Assembly: GCA_030407085.1 (NCBI GenBank)
Contig: CM059587.1
Coordinates: 69,923,001 to 69,987,000 of the forward strand
Source of the DNA: Trichopria drosophilae
Lineage: Eukaryota > Arthropoda > Insecta > Hymenoptera > Diapriidae
Length of the DNA: 64,000 bases
Direction: 5' to 3'
Part shown: positions 43,551 to 54,009 of the stretch, one piece after another
Layout of the letters: every line of letters begins with the position of its first letter
How positions within the stretch are numbered: position 1 is the first letter of the stretch
Translations under genes and position numbers: made by a program
The notes under the pieces: generated by a model
What the model was told of the DNA's origin: nothing
Database searches by the model: none
Seen by the model: only the letters and a program-made list of their open reading frames with translations

Positions 43551-46202
43551 ATGGAGTATCGTCACAAATCTGGCGCTCAAAAAAGAAAAGAGAAGGCTGA
43601 AAGAGAAAAAGTAGACAAGCAGGGTCAAAGAACATTTGAGTCTTTAGGATTTTTTATAAATGTAAATGAGGAAGATAGTAAGAAAGTATTACATGAAAAA
43701 GTGACAGGTGAATTGCTTGTTGAAGATGAGTTGATGAATTCGACTGACAAAAATTATTCTATTCCATCCACATCAAATCAAAATAAACCAGATATTGTTC
43801 AAGTGAAGTCTCCAATTGAAACCCACATTGACGAAGCAACCAATTTTGTCTCAATTCCGTCCATTTCATGCCCGAACAGAGTACATGTTGTTGAAGATAA
43901 CGTACTAAATGAGACTAATGAAATAAATCATTCTGTTTTAACCAGTTTAACTCAAAATAAAGCAGATAATTTAGAAGTATGTGACATTGGATTGATAACA
44001 AAATTATTTTGTCCTACTGACGATATTGAAAAATTTATTCGTTATGGACACATACCTCGTCCTTTAAATTTTCCAAAAGACGTGTTATATCAAAAATTTC
44101 CGGAGTATTTATTTCATATCCCAATGGCAAATGGGGAAAAAATCTCGCGAGATTGGCTAGTATGGAGTGAGGCAAACGCTTCGCTCTATTGTTTACCATG
44201 CCGACTTTTTTCTAAACTACCAGATGTCCAACGGTCTTCATTAACATTGCCTACTGGCTATTCTAAAGAAAATAACTGGAGAAAACTGTATGACAAATTA
44301 CCTCAACATGAATCTAGCAGCAGTCATAAAAAGTGTTATATATCATGGAAAGAATTAGAAGTATCTCTTAAAAATGAAACTTCGATTAATTTGCTTCTAA
44401 AAAAAAACATCAAGACTGAAATACATACGTGGCGACAAATGCTTAAAAGAATATTAGATGTGATTTTATTTTTGGGTGAGCGAGGTTTACCATTTCGGGG
44501 TGAAACCCATCTTATTGGTGACCCAAGAAATGGAAATTTTTTGGGAATTTTGGAACTCATTAGTCACTATGATCCTGTTCTAAAAAATCATCTTGAAAAG
44601 GTAAAAGTTTCACAAGAAAATCATACACGAATGCAAGCACACTATTTATCAAATGATATTCAAAATGAATTTATTCAATGTTGTGCAAACAAAGTTATAG
44701 AAGTTATATTAGGTGAGCGCAAAGAATGTAAATATTTCTCAATAATTGTTGACGCAACACCCGATGTCGCACACATTGAACAAAACGTTTTCATTTTACG
44801 ATATGTCTTGTTGGATAAAGTTAATGCAAAATGGGATATAAAGGAAAGATTTCTAGAATCTGTAGATTGCAATAAAAAAACAGGAGAAGATATTGCTAAT
44901 CTGATCAAATCTACTCTTGAAAAGCACAATATATCACTGAATGATTGCCGTGGGCAAGGCTACGACAATGGAAGTAATATGAAAGGCTCAACCAAGGGAG
45001 CCAAAGCGCGAATTTTAAATGAATTTCCACTTGCCACTTATTCGCCATGTGCATGTCACAGTTTGAACTTATGCGGTGAAGAAGCAGCGGCATGTTGTTC
45101 TAAAGTTTTAACTTTTTTTGGAGTTGTGCAGAAACTGTATAATTTATTTAGTAGTAGTCCGCAAAGATGGGAAGTTTTAAAGCAAAGTATCGGTTCATCT
45201 CTTCATAGCATGTCTCAAACACGTTGGTCAGCTAGAGTCGATTGTGTTAAACCATTCGCCAAGAATCTTGCTGGTATCGCCAACGCAATAGATGCTATAA
45301 AAGACTTTAATTTAACTGCAGAAAGCCGTGCTGATATAAATGGAATTGTCTCATATATAAACACATTCGAATGTGTTGTCATGTCCGCTACATGGCTGAA
45401 AGTCTTAACCGCAATTGACAATGTAAATGTTGTTTTGCAAGCAAGAGATGCAATATTAGATGTTGAAGTTTTAAACATTAAATATTTAATTGACGACTTG
45501 AAAACTCTGCATAACAATTGGGAATCAATTTTGAAAGAGAGTAAGTTAGTGGCCACGTCCCTTAATATTCGTCAGCAGTTCTCCATAACTAGGCGAAAAA
45601 TAAGAAAGCGATTTGTTGATGAAACGCCAGATAAAGTATTGGACTCTAATTCTGAAAACGTTTTTAAAATAGATGTTTATAATTTGCTTTTTGATAGTGT
45701 TATAGGAAACTTAAGTGTACGATATAAAGCTGCAAATGAAATTGATAGTACTTTTACTTTTCTCTGGAAGTATAACATATATGAAGAAGAAGAATTACGT
45801 AAAAAGGGTCAAGATTTTGTAGAAAAATACAAAGCTGATGTTTCAGAGAAGCTTATAGAAGAAGTTCTGCATTTGAAAGCTATCCATAAGGCTAATATCA
45901 AAATTGACTTGATTCCTATTTCGCTTTTGAATCAAATTAACGACCTGAAGCTTCGAGCTATTTTTCCTAACATATGTATTAGTTTAAGAATATTTTGTAC
46001 ATTGCCAGTAACGGTAGCTCAAGCCGAAAGATCTTTTAGTACACTTAAACGTATTAAAAACAATAGGAGATCAACAATGATGCAAATAAGATTATCTGGA
46101 TTAGGTACATTGGCAATGGAATGCGATTTGGCTAGGCAAATAAATGTTGATGATGTAATTGATAATTTTGCTAGCATCAAAGCCAGGAAAGTATTACTCT
46201 AA
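43551..46202 (+). CDS. hAT transposase, TTF zinc finger / DUF4371 / dimerisation domain
   Basis: The frame is open from 43527 (891 codons), but the candidate intron favours ATG 43551 (MEYRHKSGAQKRKEKAE). Numbers count from 43527. A basic N-terminus (9-30); a TTF-type zinc finger around 208-275 (DWLVW, YCLPCRLFSK, HKKC); the ZMYM1-like block LGERGLPFRGE (316-326); RNase-H-like core with D409 (IIVDATPD), D480 (GQGYDNGSNMKG) and the hAT signature C508-x2-H511 with TRW (565-567); C-terminal dimerisation region with E834 (AERSFSTLKRIK). No stop or frameshift interrupts it and length is normal, so it may still be functional. It would cut and paste the element in the nucleus. Confidence 0.93.
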   Translation: MEYRHKSGAQKRKEKAEREKVDKQGQRTFESLGFFINVNEEDSKKVLHEKVTGELLVEDELMNSTDKNYSIPSTSNQNKPDIVQVKSPIETHIDEATNFVSIPSISCPNRVHVVEDNVLNETNEINHSVLTSLTQNKADNLEVCDIGLITKLFCPTDDIEKFIRYGHIPRPLNFPKDVLYQKFPEYLFHIPMANGEKISRDWLVWSEANASLYCLPCRLFSKLPDVQRSSLTLPTGYSKENNWRKLYDKLPQHESSSSHKKCYISWKELEVSLKNETSINLLLKKNIKTEIHTWRQMLKRILDVILFLGERGLPFRGETHLIGDPRNGNFLGILELISHYDPVLKNHLEKVKVSQENHTRMQAHYLSNDIQNEFIQCCANKVIEVILGERKECKYFSIIVDATPDVAHIEQNVFILRYVLLDKVNAKWDIKERFLESVDCNKKTGEDIANLIKSTLEKHNISLNDCRGQGYDNGSNMKGSTKGAKARILNEFPLATYSPCACHSLNLCGEEAAACCSKVLTFFGVVQKLYNLFSSSPQRWEVLKQSIGSSLHSMSQTRWSARVDCVKPFAKNLAGIANAIDAIKDFNLTAESRADINGIVSYINTFECVVMSATWLKVLTAIDNVNVVLQARDAILDVEVLNIKYLIDDLKTLHNNWESILKESKLVATSLNIRQQFSITRRKIRKRFVDETPDKVLDSNSENVFKIDVYNLLFDSVIGNLSVRYKAANEIDSTFTFLWKYNIYEEEELRKKGQDFVEKYKADVSEKLIEEVLHLKAIHKANIKIDLIPISLLNQINDLKLRAIFPNICISLRIFCTLPVTVAQAERSFSTLKRIKNNRRSTMMQIRLSGLGTLAMECDLARQINVDDVIDNFASIKARKVLL

Positions 46203-46288
46203 CTAAAAGATATATTTATTAATTAATTGTTAAAGTTGTTTTTGTATAGTTTTAGCAAAGGATTAGTTTTGTTAATTAAAATGTCCCA

Positions 46289-46294
46289 ATAAAA
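46289..46294 (+). terminator. Candidate poly(A) signal for hAT transposase
   Basis: AATAAA 87 bp after the stop codon; another lies near 46331. Confidence 0.5.
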
Positions 46295-46476
46295 GACTTA
46301 TATTGAAAATGTAATGCCTGAAATAATTCAAATAAAAACCTTTATTAAAAGAAAATAAATTAAGTTTTTATAATCCTACTAGGGGCCGCCCATGTTAATT
46401 TTCCCAGGGCCCGTGCCGGTTCTCCACGGCCCTGGTTTGGCGTCGACGATCAAGTGGTCTGGGTATTGACTTCGAA

Positions 46477-46699
46477 TTAACCAACGATGACCTTGAGGTC
46501 AAAGTTGAAGGTCATTTCAAGGTCAAAATAAATTTTGCTTATTTTTCTTCAAATTTGAACATATTTTGATTTGACCTTGAAATGACCTTCAAATTTTTTC
46601 AAATTTGGCCCAAGGACAAGGTTACCGTTGTTTGTCAGATAAAATTGATTTGACCTTGAAATGACCTTCAACTTTGACCTCAAGGTCATCGTTGGTTAA
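46477..46699. repeat. Perfect 51-nt inverted repeat with TCAAGGTCA sites
   Basis: 46477-46527 and 46649-46699 are exact reverse complements, starting TTAACCAACGATGACCTTGA. TCAAGGTCA or its reverse occurs at 46488, 46517, 46572, 46651 and 46680. That nonamer is the extended half-site of FTZ-F1/SF-1 and ERR-type nuclear receptors. Confidence 0.85.
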
Positions 46700-46794
46700 C
46701 ACCAAGTGGATACCTAGACTACATGATCGGCAACCCCAAACACCGGGGGCACGTTTTTTAGTTATAAAAATGAAAATCTACGGAACACCTAGAC

Positions 46795-47965
46795 CCTAAA
46801 AACCTGGTGTTCAGAGTCACTGATTACAGGATCTAGGTACTGCGCTCCGTAGCTTTTTATGTTATTAGCTCAAATACGCGCACCAGGTGTTCAGGATCAC
46901 CGATTACGGGGTCTAGGTGGTGCGTTCTGTAGCTTTTTATGTTATTAGCTATTCTATATAATTTCCCGGAAAAAATTTTCCCTGGAAAAATTTCCCCATA
47001 GGGAACGGATCCACCGTTGTCCCTATGTCATGCGGGGGGGGGGGGGCTCCGCCCTCCGTACCCCCTTCTCATACTAACGGAACGTGACTAACCCCCTCAG
47101 GGTGTTGTAAGGTTTGCGAACCCACGTGCGACTCGGAGAGCTTGGATCCACCGTTGTCCCAATGTCCTGCGGGGCTCCGCCCCCCAGACCCCCCTTTTTA
47201 TAATAACCTAACCTCCAACCAATAGATGTGAGTAAACCCACGTGAAAAATGCATCCCTCCGGATATACCATGAAATGGTTAATTGATTGTATGCACAATT
47301 TTTTTTTCCAATTTTTTTTTCCAATGGGCAATAAGTAGAGGAGGGTGGCCCAATGCCGACCGTGATGGGAGATATAGAGCAGGGGGTAGTAGGTACAACC
47401 CGGTTGAGTTTGGTCGACTTTCCCCTACTTATTGCACTGCAAACTCCCCGAGTCGCACGTGGCGTCGCAAACCTTACAACACCCTGAGGGGGTTAGTTAG
47501 GTTCAATTAGTACAAGAATGGGGTCTAGGGGGCAGAGTTTCCCCATGACATAGGGACAACGGTGGATTCAAGCTCTACGAGTCCATATATACCTGCGATT
47601 CCGTGGTGCACGTATTTGCGCTAATAACATAAAAAGCTACGTAGCGCACTACCTAGATCCCATAATCGGCGACTCTGAACACCTGATGCACGTATTTGAG
47701 CTAATAACATAAAAAGCTACGGAGCGCACTACCTAGACCCCGTAATCGGCGACCCTAAACACCCAGTGCACGTAGAATAGCTAATAACATAAAAAGCTAC
47801 GAAGCGCACCACCTCAACCCCGTAATCGGTGACCCCGAACACCTGGTGCACGTATTTGAGCTAATAAGATAAAAAGCTACGGAGCGCACCACCTAGACCC
47901 CGTAATCGGCGAGCCTGAACACCTGGTACACGTAGAAAAGCTCATAACACAAGAAAGTATGGAGC
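46795..47965. mobile_element. Foldback-like element, copy 2
   Basis: Left end: about two ~80-bp units (46795-46965, CCGATTACAGGATCTAGGTA). Right end: about four and a half units in opposite orientation (47600-47965, CTAATAACATAAAAAGCTAC with CCCCGTAATCGGCGACC). Inside is an inverted block CCCCCTCAGGGTGTTGTAAGG (47094) / ACCTTACAACACCCTGAGGG (47472), a GGGG-rich duplicate (GATCCACCGTTGTCCC occurs at 47009 and 47145), and the core hairpin at 47329-47439. It lacks the GGCC/ACTGGC arrays of copy 1. No transposase seen. Confidence 0.65.
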
Positions 47966-48130
47966 GCGCAGAAATGTCCCGGACGATGAAATGTCCCGGA
48001 CGATGAAATGTCCCAGACGATGAAGTGTCTAGACGATGAAGTGTCGTAGACGGTGAAGTGTCCAGACGATGAAACGGAAGACTATGAAGTGGGAGACGAT
48101 GAAATAGGCTACGATTAAGTGTACTGGTAC
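47966..48130 (+). repeat. 16-17-bp minisatellite after foldback-like copy 2
   Basis: Units GATGAAATGTCCCGGAC and GATGAAGTGTC..., ending GTGTACTGGTACCG as after copy 1, then running directly into Rep-A. Confidence 0.85.
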
Positions 48131-48686
48131 CGACGTTTCAGTCCCTAAGGAACCAAAAGCAACAATAAAAAATTTGGTTTCCGTTAGGTTGTACGTCCGT
48201 CCGTCCGTCCGTGTGCAAAATTTTGTATACGCGATATCTCGCGACTGGCAGGACGAATTTAAAAAAAAAACGGATTTGGATTTCTCTTGGCCAAACTTAG
48301 ATCTGATTAGTTTTTGGAGACAATGCATACTAGATTATGGGGAGGTTTAACAAAAAACGCTCAAAAAACACGTTTTTTCCATTTTTTAACAAAAAATACA
48401 AATCGTATAAAAAAATTTTTCAAACAAAAAATATAGAACATCGAATTCTCTATAAAAAAGGTTTTGATTCATTTCTTCGTAAAATCAACGATAATGCCGT
48501 AAAAAACGGAGACCGAAGTATCCCACATATAAAAAAATTTATTTCCTGCAACCCGACCTGTCAAAAACTCGACTAAACCGCGTTTTTTTAAGCATCAGTG
48601 TGAACAAGACGTGCTCATTTATCAGTGGTTCGGCTGACCTGCGGTCGTGGTCGAAGTTTTGAAAATGCCCATTTTCAATTTTAATA
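48131..48686 (-). repeat. Rep-A copy, minus strand, with (GTCC)n
   Basis: Reverse-complement match to copy 1 (7960-8130 plus 9000-9420). The tetranucleotide run is GTCC at 48202-48213. Without the 8355-8984 MITE and the poly-G/C segment, this shows the uninterrupted family sequence. Confidence 0.75.
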
Positions 48687-48688
48687 TA

Positions 48689-49105
48689 GGGTGAATATGC
48701 CGATGAATGGACGACTACCAATGAATGGACGATTTTCTACATATTTCTATCTTATGAATGTATGATGCACAACATGCAACAAAACACATATTTTTATGTT
48801 CTTTGAACATTCAAAACAATATTTATAGTACTATTGATCTTCCAGTGTTTATTATTTTGTAAAATCAAAGCAAATTTTTAAAGCCATCCAAAACTGGTAC
48901 TGAAAACGTCTCATTTGATTTAACCCGTCTATTCATTGGGTTAATAATTAAATAAAATCAAAGGTTGAACTACACGGTCATAAAGAGCATAGTCTAACGA
49001 TTCTAATGGTGGTATCATAATTAAATTTTCATAAAAGAATTCAAAAGTTACAATCGATCAAAGTGTGAAAAATGCTTAACCGTCCATTCATTGGCATATT
49101 CACCC
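48689..49105. mobile_element. 417-bp MITE, TA target
   Basis: Inverted ends GGGTGAATATGCC(R)ATGAATGGACG, TA at 48687-48688 and 49106-49107. The sequences on either side match 18460-18530, where the element is absent. A second right end of the same element occurs at 7975-8003. Confidence 0.75.
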
Positions 49106-49284
49106 TATTTAAGGAATAAGATATTGTTACAATATATCTATAGAAACTACTGGAACCTAACCATGCTACAACTACCCTCTGCCGCATTCTTTCCTGGCAG
49201 TGTTAAAATGGGAATATTCCCGGAAGCCTCAGTCAGGGAACTGCAATACGAATTTAGCCAAAATTGTAGCCGGGTCGAAGACAT

Positions 49285-49862
49285 CTATTTTATTGTTGAT
49301 TTGGGCTCCTTAGGGTCTGAAACGTCGACATTTGATGAAAGACTATAGGGTAATTTTTAGGCCCGAAGTGACCAAATTCAATACTTCGTCCAGACCTAAG
49401 GTCGGGGTCGAAGTAAAAAAAACGATGTATCATTCAAATTGAGATTATTCGTAAAACAAAGAAACACGTATACGCTTATTTTCCATACAGAATAACATAT
49501 TTCAACTGCACTGTAATTGGCGACATGACATCCGACTGCCTGCATGATCTGAGATGGATTCGGTCTATAATTTATAACTCTACAAAAAGTATTCACGATA
49601 ATTTCGTACAAACTAGAAAGTTTAATCAAGAACCCATTGAGCGGAATTATGGATAAGAAAATCACATGTGGCCGTAAAGTGTATAGAGACAGATTACAGG
49701 GAGCATTCGTTTTTAGCGTGCACATTTGGGCATTGAAACTGCAAAATTTGTTCTAATAACTTGGAGTAATTAATTCGTCTACTCCGTTTTCGCAGACTGT
49801 CAAGTATTTTGTATTTTATAAGGTACGAAACTTCGTACCTTTTTTTAAATATTTAAGGTTAG
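49285..49862 (+). repeat. Rep-A end + Rep-C (inverse of 17000-17575)
   Basis: Same content as 17000-17575 in the opposite orientation, ending in a GGTACGAAACTTCGTACC hairpin. Confidence 0.8.
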
Positions 49863-52515
49863 ATGCAGGTGTTGTTTGAAATCGACGGCGCATGTATATC
49901 AAGTGTAGGAATAAAATTGATTTGTATCAAAAAAGTAAAAGTAATAAGAATGAGAAACATGAGTGATAGTGTAAATCTTACTAATAGTGGTAAGAAAAGG
50001 AGAAAAATGAAGAATTTGGGAGATTATATAAATTTAATACAAAAACTCGAGAGATCCGCCATTTATAATGATTGTATTAGAGAATAATGTAAAGAATGTT
50101 GAACCCTTGCTCAACAAAAAGTGTAAAAGCCGCACTTCCTTTATACGGAACTAAAACGCGTTCCGTGTTTCGCCACGCGCTTTATTAAGAATCGCCATAA
50201 CTTTCCGAATTTAATTCCAATCGATTTCAAATATTCCAAGAAAACTTCTTCAACTTGTAAGGAACAAATTACTCGCTTGAAGTTTTTTGAAATCGAAAGT
50301 TCCCCACAGACTTTTCGACGACTTAGCTGACTATTCGCGGATTCCAACAGTTGCCATGAAAACATTAATTTGTTGATAACGAAATTAACTTTTACAATGA
50401 TTTAGCACTCATAGGCATCGCTAGGATCTGTTCGGTAGACATTGCAAATTTCAAACAATTTTAACAATAATTTGTCGAGATATGACGATTTATGTTTGAA
50501 AATATAATTGAATTTTTGGTTCTAAATTTTATTGTATTTATTTATTAAAACGGAAACTATTCATAATAATTTCGATTAAATTCGTAAAATGTGATTTTAC
50601 GGACTGATCTCCACACTTTACGGACTAAAAACAGTCGGTAAAGTGCCTACTTTGCGAACAGTGTATAAAAAAACAGTGTTGCAAAAAACAGCTTCGCGGG
50701 TCCTCGGACGCACAATCTCCACTCGGTCCGTAAAATTGAACTGTAGGGCCTAGGACTGAAAAGTACTATAACAAACTTATAAAAAAATCGCATAAGAAAA
50801 CAGTCGTCATCAAAACATGTAAAAAATGTGCTTGAATGGGATTCGGTTGTTTTGTTATTGCGTGGACAAATCGTTAATAAGACAATGTAAATTTTGATTC
50901 GCTATTTTGAGTTCCAACATTTTTTTCCCTACTATTTTCCGTCTATCAGCAAATTATATTGATGTGAATCGTTCAATACTCCCTTAAGGCCGATGATTAA
51001 TTTGGGAAACTTTTGCAAACTTTTCCGGCGTTTCGACAAGTTATTGAAATTGATTTGTTCAAATAATTTTTTCAAAGTGCATATTATTTATTTTCAAGTT
51101 CAGATATTAATTGCACGATCTAAAGAGATGAATCCTTACGATATTTCAAAATGAAAATATTTGAAGACGAAAATACGAGAAAATGAGTCAAAAGAAAACA
51201 ACATGAAAAAGTGCATCTTTTTACTTAACTTTCAACCATCATCAGCATATTAATTTTCTTTTAATTTTAAACTTTTTGGTGTTTTTTTTTTCGTTTTTGG
51301 AGAATAACATTTTTTAGTAACTAGATAGCGATAAATCACCTAGGAATAAAATGTAGATTCCGAAAAGGTATTCAATTTGATAGAAAATAAGTATTAGTTT
51401 TATAAGAATTTGAGTAACTGGAGTCCATTTTTTGCGTTTAGAAAGTGAATAAAAATATTGTCGTTTTTCGACCCTAATTTTTTTTCATTGAATAGAGAAA
51501 AATAACACTGGATGAAATTTGAAGGCCGGACAAGAACTGCAATTTGAAAAACTTTCACATAAGTGTTGATTTTTATAATAGTTGTAAAATAATGGTTTTC
51601 TTAATTCAAGAATATTTACTTCAAACTAATAACATTTTCTAGAATAAATTAAAACGGTTGTTTTGGTTATTTACTAATTGTAATCATAATTTGGCAAGTT
51701 GGGATACTAGAATATGTACTCTTTTAATCTCTTCACATTTGGATTCAGATTCAGATATTTTATACACTTTAGCATATCCAGTAATACAGTTTATATATGT
51801 CTAATGAGATGTTGTATTTTAGATTGTCAATTTTTTTATAATATTATAATATTTCTAAATTTTTTCTATATTGCGAAAAGCCTATATTCACTAATTGTTT
51901 CCATTAATACCGCCTGCAAGTACGCGATTTGTGATGTGACGTTACCGCAGCTTCTTTCAGCAGTAATCTGAGCAAGAATTATAAGAATTTCAGCGTTAAA
52001 TTTTTACAGTATCTATATTTTGTTTATTAAAAAAACAACATTTCTAAAATCTTTAAGCACCATTATTATCATTAACTAGAACGTATCGAAATTTGTTAAT
52101 ACCTACCCATTGTTATTAATTTAAAAAGTTCAGGTCAACTACTTACGAAAGCGTTCCGTTAAATATCACGAAATAAAATCACTGTGAATGCATGTGGCGA
52201 CTTTCTTCATGAGGACTGCAAAATAGTTTTCGGGACCGCTTCATAAGTTTCTTCATCGAGGAATTCGGCACTGAAGTTTATCGCATTTTCAAATATCAAC
52301 TAATGTAACCTTTTATTATTATGGAATTTCAGTATGTCTCTTATTATAAGAGATCTACATTTCTGTTGTAGATAAGGACATTTTTTAAGATGGCCAAAAC
52401 AATTTCAAATAATTGAAAATTCAGTTTATTAAATGTACGGAATGAAATATTCTCTGCTTTTTCATTTACAATATAATATAATACACAACAATATACTAAT
52501 TAGGATACACTTAAA
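49863..52515. other. Gene-free AT-rich stretch
   Basis: No recognised gene. ORFs of 74-85 codons (49863-50087, 50141-50365, 51714-51971) lack domains. A small run of TTTACGGACT words lies at 50590-50655, loosely like the CGTAAAGT clusters. Confidence 0.35.
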
Positions 52516-52521
52516 ATGGGA

Positions 52522-52562
52522 GATATCAAGAGGAGCGGTCGCTCGTCGCGCCAAGTTCTTAG
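52522..52562 (+). repeat. AGGAGCGGTCGCTC...GCGCCAAGTTCTTA motif
   Basis: The same roughly 38-bp string, inverted, is at 11227-11264 (one mismatch in the core plus differing edges). Elsewhere the two regions are unrelated. Confidence 0.6.
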
Positions 52563-52814
52563 CGCGCGGCGACTGCTACTCCTTTACCGCTAACATAGTT
52601 GAACTGTCACAACATTGAACTCATATGTTTCGTCTACGCTTCACCTCCAGAATATTTCTTAATCATGCTATGCTCAGTATTTTTCATTTTTTTTAATCTT
52701 TCATTTAAGCCTAGTCCGATTGAAATCGGTTTAGTGGTTCGTGAGATATCAATCAGCTGTTTGTCATTTTTCATGATTTCAACGATCGAAAATTGTTCTC
52801 CTTCATCGGATTTT

Positions 52815-53020
52815 GGGACATAGAGACAGATAGATGCCGTTTATCATGAGAGCGAGAAGGATCAACACTCGCTTCCTCTGCTATGGGACATAGAGACAGA
52901 TAGATGCTGTTTATCATGAGTGCGACAAGGATTAATAGCTCCGTTAGCGAACGTGAGGACATAGGGATAGAATGATGTCGTTCAAAATAAGTGCAACAGG
53001 GACAAGCGTCGGGACTTTGC
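52815..53020 (+). repeat. ~75-bp tandem repeat (GACATAGAGACAGATAGATG)
   Basis: Three degenerate units start at about 52818, 52886 and 52958, each with a (GTTTATCATGAG)-like middle. They lie directly upstream of the candidate exon at 53046. Confidence 0.7.
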
Positions 53021-53045
53021 GACCGGCTGAAACAGATCTTGCAAT

Positions 53046-53304
53046 ATGGCGGCCTGCACTCAGCTGATCAGCGGCGGCGCTTTACGTTCCGTACGAACAG
53101 CTGCGGACAGCATTTTTGACGTTTGTGGGATTGAAGAAGAACAGCTTTGTGGAAAAGTTATTGAAGTTGACCTGTAAGATGACAGAATTATAGAGATCTT
53201 GGAGAGGCATGGAGCACCAACTTGGAATTTTGACAGCGGTCTGCTTCTAATTTCCTTGCCAGTGAAAAAATTAAAATTTGTAGCTCCAGAAACTCTACAA
53301 AAAC
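53046..53304 (+). pseudogene. Candidate first exon or gene relic, unrecognised
   Basis: From ATG 53046 the frame reads MAACTQLISGGALRSVRTAA...GIEEEQLCGKVIEVDL, meets TAA at 53175-53177, then continues DDRIIEILERHGAPTWNFDS...LPVKKLKFVAPETLQK and ends at a consensus donor GTAAGT (53305-53310). The composition is clearly protein-like on both sides of the stop and unlike the AT-rich surroundings. I do not recognise the family. Either a host or element exon with one inactivating stop, or two coding pieces. The following 600 bp are hairpin repeats, so the downstream exon, if any, is not evident. Confidence 0.4.
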
Positions 53305-53309
53305 GTAAG

Positions 53310-53940
53310 TGAACTTTTCTCAATGTAATGTTGTAATGATCTTGTAAGTGTAGTTTTTAATTTACAAAAGAATCTTCGTAGTTGATTGCTGGAAAGAAAT
53401 TGAAAACGATTATAAAAAAGTGTAAACAACGGTATTAAGAATTTAAATAATTTGTCGTAATGTCATGTATCATGTACAGAGAGCAGCAAATACTAGTGGT
53501 TTGTCTTTCCGATACAACTGGCTTGTGTCTATGCATGTTTTGTTTTTATAGACAAGTAGTCGAGTAGACAAGTAGTTCGTCTCTATACATTAGTGAGTTG
53601 TCTTCCAATATTAGCCAATTGTCCTCTGACACGAGCCAGTTATATTTAGACATTAATCACTCGTGTCGGATGACGATTCACTAATGCGTAGAGACGAATT
53701 ACTTGTCTATGAAAACAAAACATTATTAGACACAAGCCAGTTGTGTTGGAAAAACAAACCGCTAGTATTTTCTGCTCTGTACATGATACATGACATTACG
53801 CCAAATTATTTAAATTCTTAATACCGTTGTTTACACTTTTTTATAATCGTTTTCAATTCCTTTCCAGCAATCAACTACGAAGATTCTTTTGTAAATTATA
53901 AACTACACTTCCAAGATCATTAGTATCATAGTTCGTTCAG
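53310..53940. mobile_element. ~0.6-kb hairpin element
   Basis: Arms about 53320-53620 and 53640-53935 are near-perfect inverses (ATGTCATGTATCATGTACAG; TTAATACCGTTGTTTACAC). Related, more diverged arms occur at 54240-54480, 54600-54830 and 56650-56900, so this is a local family. Confidence 0.75.
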
Positions 53941-54009
53941 CTTCTATGTGTACACATTTTTAAGCATTTCTTGGCATTTTGAGTGTGAAAAGCACTAGAA
54001 ATGTATTTG

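Larger units (their letters stand above)
41706..46434 (+). mobile_element. hAT-superfamily DNA transposon
   Basis: An intact transposase gene between short inverted termini: CAGGGCCCGGAG at 41706 and, inverted, CAGGGCCGTGGAG ending at 46434. CAGGG termini are usual for hAT elements of the ZMYM-like group. About 1.8 kb of AT-rich non-coding DNA precedes the gene. The expected 8-bp target duplication was not found at these ends (left ...AAATTCCC, right GTTTGGCG), so either an end is misplaced or the copy has decayed at its borders. Confidence 0.7.
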
